A DNA stretch of 64,000 nucleotides, taken from Apostichopus japonicus. Taxonomy: Eukaryota > Echinodermata > Holothuroidea > Aspidochirotida > Stichopodidae. This document shows positions 42,053 through 52,494 of the stretch, in pieces (within the stretch, counting starts at the first letter, position 1; each line of letters begins with the position of its first letter). The notes beneath the pieces are model-generated. The model was not told the DNA's origin and searched no databases. It saw only the letters and a program-made list of their open reading frames with translations. The stretch lies in NCBI RefSeq assembly GCF_037975245.1, contig NC_092581.1, forward strand, positions 4,132,001-4,196,000, read 5' to 3'. A program made the translations under genes and the position numbers.

Positions 42053-42563
42053 CAAGGGCGTAGGAACCGGGGGGCTGGGGTCGCCAGCCCCCCAGTGAAA
42101 AATGTGGAGGGGAGGAAGTATCATTCCGCCCCCCCCCCCCCCGCTTCGCAAGTCAGAAAACCCCTTTTTCATTTCCAAATGAGAAAAAAAAAATCTCGTT
42201 TGGAGCACCAAATTGCATCTAAGGCCCGGTGAAAATACAAAACTAAGTTTTCAAAATGGATTCGGTGTTGAAGTGTGCTATATTGCACCAAATTGCATCT
42301 GAGGCTACCTGGAAATGCCAAAATTTCCAAAGGGGAGGGGGACACCTCCTCCCCTTAGACCCCTCCCCCAGGCCGGCCATCAGTCTTCAGCCCCCCACTG
42401 AAGACTGAAGACTGATGGCCGGCCTGGGGGAGGGGTCTAAGGGGAGGGGGTGTCCCCCTCCCCTTTGGAATTTTTTTGCATTTCCAGGTGGCCTCAGATG
42501 CAATTTGGTGCAATATAGCAGATAGTCGTGCATACAACTTTGCAAATCCTGGCTACGCCCCTG
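42053..42563. mobile_element. Rearranged family E element with internal inverted duplication
   Basis: Left terminus as in family E (CAAGGGCGTAGGAACC). The right half is present twice, head to head (about 42270-42395 and 42400-42525). The far terminus is CCTGGCTACGCCCCTG, as in family C. No matching target duplication, so it is a composite. Confidence 0.7.
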
Positions 42564-42765
42564 ACTTTTAATGAATTTCTGTGGGTCAAACTCAAAGCTA
42601 TTTCGAATGGAAAAAAATTGTTAAGATATTAACAAGAAAAAACTCTAATTCGGAAGATTCCTACATTAGCAACTAGCATGATTTCACCTCATTTTGTCTC
42701 AAAAGAAAACTTGTTCCTTGTTTCCCAATTTGCACATTGGATATTGCAGTGCTAGTATGCATATT

Positions 42766-42950
42766 TTCCTTGAGGGGGGGGGGGGGCGTTGATGGAGTGA
42801 TGTGTATACGCAAATAAGATAATACAATAAGAGTCATAAAGGGTACTAAATATAAGGCTGAATCAGTCCAATCGAATTTCTGCAAAGTGCCCTTTGATCT
42901 CGGTGCCCCCCCCCCAGATTAAAAGTGCTTCCGCCGCCCTTGACCACCCC
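42766..42950. mobile_element. Family D right-end fragment
   Basis: Matches 34583-34753 closely ('gttgatggagtgatgtgt', 'cttccgccgcccttg'). Left terminus absent. Confidence 0.75.
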
Positions 42951-42959
42951 CACACATAC

Positions 42960-44940
42960 ACTTCCCAATTAAATTAAAAAACATGTTTATTACTGATATT
43001 AATCAATAAAACAATATATACTTGGCCCATTTTTGGAACATGAAGGAGAGAAGACCAATTTGTATTCCTCCAAAAACTTTGCAAAAACACTGAAGCCTTC
43101 GTATATCAGAGTGGAATCGTGTATATGTAAAATATCTTCGATAAATGTGTAACCGTCCTTTACAGATCATTGTTTTTAATCATGAATATAATATCCACAA
43201 CTATATCCATTTCTCCGTATATTGCATGACTCCTTAATTACCGCTGTATTCCTATATGTAGGGAATGGAAAGCATGTATCCATGAAACTGAAAATTGTAA
43301 TGCGAATATTGCATAATCCATTTCATACCTTACATATCACACCCAACCTTTCTCAATATATAGTTTTATTTAAGACTTTAACTGGGCCTCCATACTTACT
43401 CCTCCAGCTGCAATTGAGAAATAGAATCAGGTTCTACATTTTCATATGAATGAACAACTTTGGAGACCATTTTTCGGTCACCATTCGTTTCGGTAAAATT
43501 ATAGCAAAATCCAGTACTTTCTGTGTTTTTTTCATTCACCATATTCTTGGCACAAATATAGTTTTCTTGCCCGTATATAAGAAGCGCAATAATGCGTTAT
43601 TTTCCTTCTGTGTATATAACATGATGAAACAATAACGTATTTGATTTGGGAATATGAAATCATCTCGTATTCCATTTTGGATGTTTCGGAATCGGTGTTT
43701 GGTCTTCAATTTCTGTTCTCCAAAGGAGACTTCTTTTTGGGGTATAGTTACTTTTAAAGCATTCTTATAACTTTTTGATCATCCACATAAAATATTACAA
43801 TTTCTGTTATAAAAAATAATATAAAAAATACAAGAGAAGAGGCTTTAATTTGCAACGAATTTTTGCACAAGTTAAATTTTCTTTAACAAGTGCATGGCAA
43901 GTACAGTTTGCTCTAATGTTTATTTAAAGTTGAAAAGGTGTTATATAAGTTATGATCAATTAAAATCAACATTAAGTTCTTGCTTGTTCTAATTCAACTA
44001 ATTAATGCTCTTCATTCGGGTTCTTGTTTGTTATTTAAGTTATTTCATTTTCCATTTCTTCTTGCAAGTTTGACAGTACTTTAGTCATACGTACAAATGA
44101 CACGCATAGATGATTTTAATAAAGATGAAACAAAAAAGTTATCACGTTGAATATACGGTCACCATAAGTCCAGTTTTAAATGGCCATGCACAAAACTTAT
44201 ATTTTTACCTAATAATTATCAACTAAAATGTCGTTGCTTGAAGAAGCATAACTTTGTAACAATCCAACATTCTTTGCATCTGAGTTCAATATGTTAGGGA
44301 ACACGAAGTATCCCCTTATGTCACGGTTTACCATGAATGTTTATTTTTCGACGTCCCCCCGCACCCATAGCTTTTCCAATGAATGAATTATATAGATGTA
44401 GATGAATCTGATGTAAGTCAAATTACAATTATTTGGCTTGTTTCAATGGTGATCTCTTAGCTTATCCGTTTTTATTTGGATTTGCCTCTCTTATACCCCC
44501 CCCCCCCCGCCCCACTCTAAGAAATTTTTTGTTTGTTTTCATGTTGTGGTGTATAGGCACATCAATGTTTGTTTAGTTGTTCCACTAAATACTTCTTCAA
44601 TTAAGCGAGTTCATTACTCAATGAACAATCAATCACTACTTTTTTTATATACCATATACATACTAGTTATAGTTTGGGAACCTTTACAGTTTCAACAGTA
44701 AAGTATATATACCGGTACAGGCTCAATGCAAAGCACAAGAGAAATTCATAAGGAAGTCGTTATAACTGTTAACAAAGTATGTAGGTTAAGCCTATATGTG
44801 TTTGTATCATGTTAAGTTCAATCGTCGATTCCCCCTAATTGCATTGCCCGGTCATGTATTCAACTAAAGGCCCACATGACGAATACCGCAAGCTATTACA
44901 GCATAAGAATGACTAATATTGAACAGGCCTACAATCTGTG
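42960..44940. other. No supported gene
   Basis: AT-rich intergenic sequence with short C-runs and short frames only. Confidence 0.45.
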
Positions 44941-44955
44941 AGAAATCCGTAACTA

Positions 44956-44999
44956 TACTGGTTGTATCATATAACATATGTTATATGATATAACCAGTA
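44956..44999. repeat. Near-perfect 44-base palindrome
   Basis: TACTGGTTGTATCATATAAC pairs with GTTATATGATATAACCAGTA with one unpaired base and almost no loop. Could extrude as a cruciform or hairpin. Confidence 0.9.
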
Positions 45000-45154
45000 C
45001 CTATAGATTTTGTTAAAACCTGTAATAGTACGTTCCAACTTTCCAGTTGAGGGTTTCAAGTCTTCCCGATAGCACTCAAATTTGGAATCTGTTAAATTTA
45101 GACAGTCATTGCAAATGGGAAAAGCGTAGATTGCTCTTGGGTGAAACGCTCACC

Positions 45155-45235
45155 TTACTATGACCCAGCCGGGTATTGAACCCGGAACCTCCCGATTGCC
45201 AGGCCTCATTGCTTCATATGCCACCGCCGCTTTAT
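45155..45235 (-). mobile_element. tRNA-derived SINE head or tRNA pseudogene
   Basis: Minus strand carries a B-box-like GGTTCAATACC and an A-box-like GGCATATGAAGCAATGAGG at tRNA spacing. A family E fragment follows directly (45238-45360). Confidence 0.5.
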
Positions 45236-45237
45236 TA

Positions 45238-45360
45238 ACACCTGGAAATGCAAAAAAATTCCAAAGGGGAGGGGCACACCCCCTCCCCTTAGACCCCTCC
45301 CCAGGCCGGCCATCAGTCTTCAGCCCCCCCCCACTCAAAAGGACCTTCCTACGCCACTGT
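45238..45360. mobile_element. Family E right-end fragment
   Basis: Matches 36908-37030: 'cacctggaaatgcaaaaa', 'ggccggccatcagtcttcag', and ends TTCCTACGCCACTG. Confidence 0.8.
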
Positions 45361-45372
45361 GTGTGGTACTGA

Positions 45373-45739
45373 CAGGGGCGTCGGAGCCGAACGCCGGACC
45401 AATATTCACGGCGCAAAAAAAAAAGTAGGACTACCGCAAGTAGGAAGAAAAAAAATTGGCAAAAAAATAAAGAACCAAAATGAATCTGGGAGGTATATTT
45501 TTCAATAATGATGAAGGCAAGTAGGCTAAATGTGACTACTCTGGCATGGCAGGGGTCTTGTTTTCAAGCCATTTCCTGCAATGTGGGTGGCTTTTTTTCA
45601 AAATTTGCTCAAGTACGCTACGCGCCAACCATGGTGGCGCGTAGCGTAGTTTGACCTACCAAACGTCCCTCCGATAATTATGATAGATGGCCACACTCTG
45701 ATCTGCCGTAACAATCCCAAATAGCTTCCGACGCCCCTG
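45373..45739. mobile_element. Family B MITE with 5-base target duplication
   Basis: Ends CAGGGGCGTCGGAGCC and TTCCGACGCCCCTG; ACTGA on both sides (45368-45372, 45740-45744). Interior palindrome near 45613-45650 as in the copy at 26890-27262. Confidence 0.87.
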
Positions 45740-47107
45740 ACTGAGAGGTACCTATAATCCTATCCGGGGATTAAAACCACAAAGAAATGTGTTGGTGACG
45801 TTTCAAGTTTGATACTTTTCAAGTACAAGTTCGTAAAGTATTGAAGTTTGATTTATTTGTATATATAATCCAGGTTTCGGGGATTTTCAATAATGCGGTT
45901 TAGGTTGCTACAAAGTTGTTCATATGATGTATGATTATTATAGTGTTATAGGCTTCCCTCAGGTGTTATGCACTTCTAAACACACCTCATTTTAAGAATC
46001 ATCACCCCTCTCTGCCACTCTATAATGACGCCTTTTGTTTTATTTCTTTATTTTGGATGCTAATCTCCAGCTGTCGCTGAAGGTCTTTGGTAACTAAGTT
46101 TACTGACTATTTTTTTTTATACGAGCTAATAAGAGGCGAGAGATTGAAGCCAAAGATAAAGTACTGCAGATCTTCTTGTTTATGAAAACCTTTGGGATGA
46201 ACTTTGACCATTGCATCATGGTCTGATGTTGACTCGTGAGTTAGTTATCGCGACGAGATGTATATCTGGTAGATCGCCGTATATGTGGAATTCAGCTATA
46301 TAAGCTTGGCTCTGTTTCTATATACATCTTTTGGATTCCAAGATTTGTTTTTAAGAAAACGAACAGTTTTGAGTATAAGAAGGATGAAGCAGTCCTTTTT
46401 TTATTATCTTCAATCGATAATTAATCATTTTGGTTACGTCACCGATCGCCAAACAACTGTGCAATTCGGCTTGTCTCATCTTTGAGCGGGGACACTCAAC
46501 GACATCTTTTTTTCCTGAGATGATTTAGAATTTAATGACACGAGATAAGCTCAGTTGATTCCCTCACTACGTCAACGGAAATGAGCTTTGCCGAAACAAC
46601 CGAAGCAACTGTTGGTTTCCCACCGAAATTTAGATTCTAATGACTCGAGACGGCAGAAAATGGATCTGAGTTCTCGCGCTTACAACCATCAATTGTGTTT
46701 GAACAGTAATTAAGTCTTCAAAGATAAAAAAATACTGCCAAGTTATCTGTCAAAACGAAGAACATACAAATATGAACTTTCACCAAGCAGATCGGGCCAA
46801 ACAGATAATACGCCAAAAGCAAACGTGCTCATCTGTAAGTTGCAGTTATATATGATGTTAAATATCAGTACAGTTCGTCATGATGAATATGGATAGCTGT
46901 CTTTGTTTTAATATAAAGGAATTTTGAGAATTACAGAAAGAAAAAGTTACCAAAAGATGTCACAATATCGACGATTGTTGAGTTGGATATTGACCCCCTC
47001 CATGTGAGGCTCATATACCTTCCAAAGTAGCTCGTGTTGTGTATACCTTTTTCGATGGACAAAATATATTCTTTCGTGTTTGGAAAGTGATTTCTTGTTG
47101 TGTCATC

Positions 47108-48080
47108 ATGTTCTTTCATAGGAAATCTATTCTAAATTGGTATTTGTTTCTCTTAATTACTACATTGTTATTGCTTTGTGGTTCTATGTCCGGTACTATT
47201 CAACCTGATATCGTTTACCGTCGAGATGGGGATATATTGTTGGGAGGGTTGTTTCCGTTACATATCTATGATGAATCGATCCGTTATTGCAATGACATCA
47301 GGGACTTATCATCACTGAAAAACTTGGAAGGCATGGTGTACGCGATCGACGACATCAATCGACACGAAACACTTCTTCCGAATATTACCATAGGATTCGA
47401 AATATACGATTCCTGTTTTGATTTCGCCGTCACTGTCGCGAGATGTTTGAACTTCTTAACGAAGAAGAGGGAAAACGACTGCCTCTGGAAGATCCCCGGC
47501 GATGTATGCAGGCGAACAAGTGATGGCGGTCCACTAGTTGGCGTTGTCGGTGCCCAGAGAAGCGTCTGTACCATGGAAGCAGCGATGCTTCTGGCTACGG
47601 ACGCGATACCAGTCATTAGCTACTTATCCACCAGTGATGAACTGAGCAACCGCTTCAAGTATCCTTACTTCATGAGGACAGTGCCACCGGATACCCTCCA
47701 GGTTCAAGTCATCCGGGATATTTTGATCCATTTCGGATGGACCTTCGTGAACTTTCTTTATTCCGATGATAATTACGGTCAGATGGCGTTTCGAGACTTC
47801 TCTGCCGAGACGGAGACCAACGAATATTGTATTTCTTTTGCGCAAGAAGTTTCATCCTACTGGGACGACGAGGACTTTGACAAGTTGGTGAGAACATTGA
47901 GGCAGGATCCTTATTCAAGAGCAAAAGTATCTGTCCTTTTCATGTACGTCGAGCAGGCTAGGAAGTTAATGCAGGCAGTCCAACGAGCAGGGGCCGAAGT
48001 GGAGTTTACGTGGGTTGTAAGTGACGGTATCACCGTAGACGGAGTGAGGGCCCTCTCTGGGTTAGAAAATGTTGCTGCGG
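47108..48080 (+). CDS. GPCR exon 1: signal peptide and lobe 1/2 of the venus flytrap
   Basis: Starts MFFHRKSILNW followed by a Leu-rich signal core. It ends at donor GCGG/GTAAGA in phase 1. Contains GGLFPLH, VGVVGAQRSV and FGWTFVNFLYS, typical LIVBP-domain landmarks. Confidence 0.9.
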
Positions 48081-51000
48081 GTAAGAATATAATCATAAGC
48101 AGAATTTCATTTGATGTCAAATTGTCTTAATTATTCATCTATCATGGAAAGGTAATACACTTGGAATATTTGTTTAGACTGCTGTCGGCAATGTTTTCTT
48201 TGTTTATAATTCCATTAACACTAAATTAGAGGTTTAATATTCTTCAGTGGATAAATGGTTGAAATTTTATAAAGAAACACATCCATATTTTAAATCAAGG
48301 GTTATGATGGTATCTGTCACTCTGCTGGTTGCCCAGTTGAGGCTACACCTAATATTAATAAATTTGACAAATCCATATTTTCGCAGTACAAAAAAATGCT
48401 GAAATGATGAAGTTTAAACGGGCCAAAGATGCAGACACATTTCCAGCAAGTTTATTAAGAAAATCCGACTTTAGCCCAGACTTTCTCTTCAAAACATTCT
48501 AACTTGCAGGCTAAACATGTTTTTTCTTCACCAGGAACTCTGGCCGTCATACCCTTCTCTAACCGTTTAGAAGAATTTGATCTTCAATTCTACACGAAGG
48601 ACTACCATGTCGATCCAAATCCGTGGGGTGTAGAGTTTGAAAACTATTATTGCGCCAGCCATCTTTTCTGTCGATCGAATTACACCGATACCCTCTCGGA
48701 TTACTCGACTACTGATACCTTGGTGATGGACGGTGTCTACGCATTTGGTTACGCGCTTCACGACCTTTACTACACACTCTGTCACAACGGGTCCGACCCA
48801 AAGCTCTGTTTACAGACTATTGCCACAAATGGAACATTGCTGTATACTTACCTAAGAGATGTCAAATTTATCAGTTTAGCCAACGGCTACGTCACATTTA
48901 ACGATAATGGAGACGCGGAAGGGAAGTACGCCATAGAAAACTACCAACTAGACGAAGATGGTATACTGCGTCGTCTCAGAGTCGGAACGTGGACCGAACT
49001 GAGACCAGAAGCTGTGCGGCTTATGATTGAAGACGATCTGATCGAATTTAACTCCAATTCGTCGTCAAGTGCGGAATCGTCAACTCCCGTGTCCGTTTGC
49101 AGCCAGCCGTGTGACATCGGTCTGGTGAAGTCATTCTTTACTGAAAAGTTATGTTGCTGGGAATGCAAAGAGTGTCTCGATAACGAAACTGTACTTAACA
49201 GCACTTCTTGTTCTCCTTGCCCACCTGAGACTTCACCGAACATGAACAAAACTCAGTGCGTGACTACAGTCAAGGTCTTCTTCGGTGATTCTGGTGGCCT
49301 GGGTTGGACCATGACTTTTATTGGGTGTCTGGGCTTCCTGGTAGAATTGATTCATATTACCCTGTTGCTCTATAAACGGAATTACGTCGTGGTCAAGACG
49401 ATGGAACCTGTCTTAACCGTATCAATATTGTTTGGAATAGCTTTAACTTTCATTTCGACTGCCATGCATTCCTTAACGCCAGTTACAGCAGTTTGCTATG
49501 TCCTTCGTATGGGTCCAGGTGTGTCTCTAGTACTGATATACGTTCCTCTTGCTATTAAGACTGTACGGTCCTATCGAATCTTCAAAGCAGCCAAGAAAAC
49601 AGGTTCACAAAGGGAAGCGGAACTATGGAACAACAAGAGACACATCATCTTAATTTCCCTTGCAGTTATAGCGCAGGTAAGGTTTATTATTATTCTTTAT
49701 TTATTTTATTAAAATAACATTTTAAAGGCATTGAAGACTCGCCCCAAACCGCGTGCGGCCATCTGAAAAAGTTAACTTTCTGTTGCTTGCAAGTGACATT
49801 TTGTTTGTGTCGCTACAAAATGCAGACAATAATGAAACGTGATACCTTGTTATCTTTAGCTGGACCAGAGATGTCCATCGCTGTATCGTTTATACACTGT
49901 GCTGTGGGTATCGACCGCAGCTGTATGTACTGACTGTACACTAGTGTCTAATTACCGACAGTAGCAAGCTGTGTGTGTATTTTCTGGGATCGATGGTGGT
50001 GTCCAACACTCTGTTACACCTCATTCGAAACTAGGTCAGATTACCTGCTCGAGATGTTTCTTTGTGCGCGAGTCTTCAATGCCTTTAAGTACTGGAGTTT
50101 ATTTGATATTAAATGACTCAAATTGTTGGACGTATATGCAATAATGAGAGAATATAAGTTTTCTTTCTATATATCCCGTAAACGCCGCTTACCAAACATG
50201 ATAACAATAAGTATAAATGACGTTGTACATATGTAATGAACGGTGCTAAAGGGGGGGGGGGGCATGCAGTGACGTAATTGCGCGCTGGCTTTTACCTGTC
50301 CCTCGGAGCTTTTGTGTTATGCACATGAATTTCTTGTCGAGTCACAAAGATGGAAAAGTTCGATCGAAATTTGGCATTTCGATTATCATTAGTATTTTTT
50401 TTTATGTAAAAGCATTGGTGTCTCCAACGAGACGGAATCGTGGAAACAATTATTTGTGATATCTATGATGATAAAAGACAAGAAATCTTCGAGAAATTAA
50501 ATAGGTCAGTACTTCCAAACGAGTCATGACAAGTGGGCTAGCTAACTACAGCAAATTTTCATCTAGGGAATCATCACATTTCACAGGATGTCATTTGAGG
50601 CAGAGACAGTAAACCAACATGTGGTGATATGCCGAGAACTGCGAAATTTTCACTGATTTCGTTTCAGAAAATTAGTCTACCAACTTTATAGTGAAGAATT
50701 CGGTTTTCATGCTGGAGATAAATTAGCATTGCCTCCTTTTTACTTATATTGTTATCTTTGCTTTGCTTATTAACAGTTGATCATTTGTGCCGTCTGGTTA
50801 GCAACTACTCCACCCGATTATCATCGTAGCATATTCTATTCGGAGGAGGGCGGGGTTTACCACCACGACGCATGCGCCGTTCCATATTTCCAACCAATCA
50901 GTGACATTCTGTTCAACGCCATCTTCCTCACCATCGGATGTATCTTTAGTATCTTAGCTCACGCATTACCAGATAATAACTACGAGATCAGACTTCTGGC

Positions 51001-51358
51001 ATTCTCTTTATTTGGGACCGCCATCTTGTTTTTCTCGGTGACTGTGCCTTACTTTACCAGTCCCACTGCCTACCGATCGCTTCTTTACATAGCCATAGGT
51101 CTTAATATTAATGGAGTCCTCGTTATGGTCTGTGTGTTCACTCCTAGGATGTACATTGCTTGTTTTGGCCCTAAGAGAACAGAGAATGATGTCACAGCCC
51201 CGGAACAGACTGGTGGTGGTATGCAAGGAGTCTACAGACCTCGGCTGAAATCCAGATCAAGCTCACTGAGCTTAGCAACGCGTGACGTCAGACCAAGGAA
51301 CAGATCACACATGGCTCCTGTAAAGGAGGCTGAGCCTTTAGAATTCTCTTCCATATAA
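47108..51358 (+). CDS. Class C G-protein-coupled receptor, metabotropic glutamate receptor-like
   Basis: Three exons: 47108-48080, 48535-49676, 50777-51358 (898 codons). The ATG at 47108 gives a hydrophobic signal peptide; the in-frame GTG further up is not used. Residues about 40-500 form the venus-flytrap domain, with SYLSTSDELS and a conserved Tyr in SDDNYGQ at positions that contact amino acids in mGluRs. A nine-cysteine NCD3G linker follows (CSQPC, CCWECKEC, CSPC). Seven TM segments run from WTMTFIGCLGFLVE to INGVLVMVCVF, then PRMYIACF. Loop 1-2 to TM3 ends in SYRIFKAAK, the class C pattern. Exon 2/3 splits TM4. A short C-terminal tail is Ser/Arg rich. Probably an amino-acid receptor at the plasma membrane. 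Subtype and G protein are not predictable from this. Complete, no lesions. Confidence 0.92.
48535..49676 (+). CDS. GPCR exon 2: rest of flytrap, cysteine-rich domain, TM1-TM4
   Basis: Acceptor TTCACCAG/GAACTC in phase 1; donor GCGCAG/GTAAGG in phase 0. Carries the NCD3G cysteines and the first TM helices. Confidence 0.9.
49726..50084. mobile_element. TTAA-flanked MITE in GPCR intron 2
   Basis: Perfect terminal inverted repeats AGGCATTGAAGACTCGC, bounded by TTAA on both sides (49722-49725, 50085-50088). 359 bases, non-coding. The target preference suggests a piggyBac- or Kolobok-type family. Confidence 0.88.
50777..51358 (+). CDS. GPCR exon 3: end of TM4 to the C-terminus
   Basis: Acceptor TATTAACAG/TTGATC, phase 0. 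Encodes CAVWLATTPP, the extracellular-loop Cys in HHDACAV, TM5-TM7 and the stop TAA at 51356-51358. Confidence 0.9.
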   Translation: MIICAVWLATTPPDYHRSIFYSEEGGVYHHDACAVPYFQPISDILFNAIFLTIGCIFSILAHALPDNNYEIRLLAFSLFGTAILFFSVTVPYFTSPTAYRSLLYIAIGLNINGVLVMVCVFTPRMYIACFGPKRTENDVTAPEQTGGGMQGVYRPRLKSRSSSLSLATRDVRPRNRSHMAPVKEAEPLEFSSI

Positions 51359-51431
51359 ATTAATATATGTGTACTTGTCTATGACGTAACCTGAATTACA
51401 AAGCTTTTACAGTTTTGTACAGATTAAAACG

Positions 51432-51436
<5 letters not shown>

Positions 51437-51521
<85 letters not shown>
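51437..51521. repeat. (AT)n(GT)n microsatellite
   Basis: About 59 bases AT followed by about 26 bases GT, in the GPCR 3' flank. Confidence 0.97.
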
Positions 51522-51525
<4 letters not shown>

Positions 51526-52386
51526 AAAGTAAAGAAAAAATCATATTGTTAGTTTCATGATTTAGCGCACAAAGTGAGAACAATTTGAATCATGTATTTT
51601 TTGGGGGGATATAATTTAATTCCAATCACTTTTGGAATCAAAACATCCAAGACAGCCCCAAACCATGCACATATATCCCATTTCCTCCCCTCCCACCAAT
51701 CCCCCAATCTCACCCTTTACCCCTCAGAAAATAGGTCAGTCTCTGCATGCCGCTCGACTTGCACAAGTTCATTCTTCATTATAATATACAACAAAAAGTG
51801 CGTGAGTATACAACACTAACTTATGGGAAAGCTATTTTTGCGACCTCCCTGAATCATTATAGATATTTCCATATTGTGCTAAAGGTCCTATGTGTTTGCA
51901 GTGCGGTCTTTCATGTGACCGGCACGAATCAGTGTTACCGCGTGATACCTCGCTGCTAAAATCCGACTAACACATCGGATAGCTGCACTGTAGTGATTAC
52001 AAAGACCTCTTTAGTCTATGACTCCTTCAAACTACCCCTTTACCCTACATCATACCCCCCCCACCCTCCCCAGAGCCTTGACGTACATTCAGTATAACAT
52101 CATTCGAACCATGCGTTAGTACCACTTTAAAGTTACTATCCCAATCAACACAAACGAATGATATACGTTCAAATTTTTGTAAAGGATTGTTTTCAACCTT
52201 GCGTTGAGATATAACAATGGATAACTAGTATTGACACTGCTTTGTTTGATGTCAAAGTCCTCGTCAAGGTTTCAAACAGGGGAAAAAACAATCTAGTGAC
52301 CTTTCTGCAATCCGTTCAACTATACTGCATGGACATATACGCGAGCTGTCAGTAACCCCAGTTTTTTTTACCATATCCATGCCAAG
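51522..52386. other. Intergenic region between GPCR and secreted-protein gene
   Basis: Would hold the GPCR 3' UTR and the promoter of the next plus-strand gene. No motif stands out. Confidence 0.4.
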
Positions 52387-52494
52387 ATGTTGTTACCAAT
52401 CCTGCTTCTTCTCACGATGGGTGCGGTCGACAGGACCTCCGCCCACCTTTGTATTATATCTCCAGTTCAGAGAGGCTCCATCAACATACAACAG
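52387..52494 (+). CDS. Secreted-protein exon 1 (signal peptide and mature N-terminal His)
   Basis: MLLPILLLLTMGAV signal core, predicted cleavage TSA/HLC, then ISPVQRG. Donor CAACAG/GTAAAG, phase 0. Confidence 0.78.

Noticed and set aside
47284-49249. Minus-strand frames of 70-110 codons across the GPCR
   Set aside because: Antisense shadows of GC-richer coding exons.
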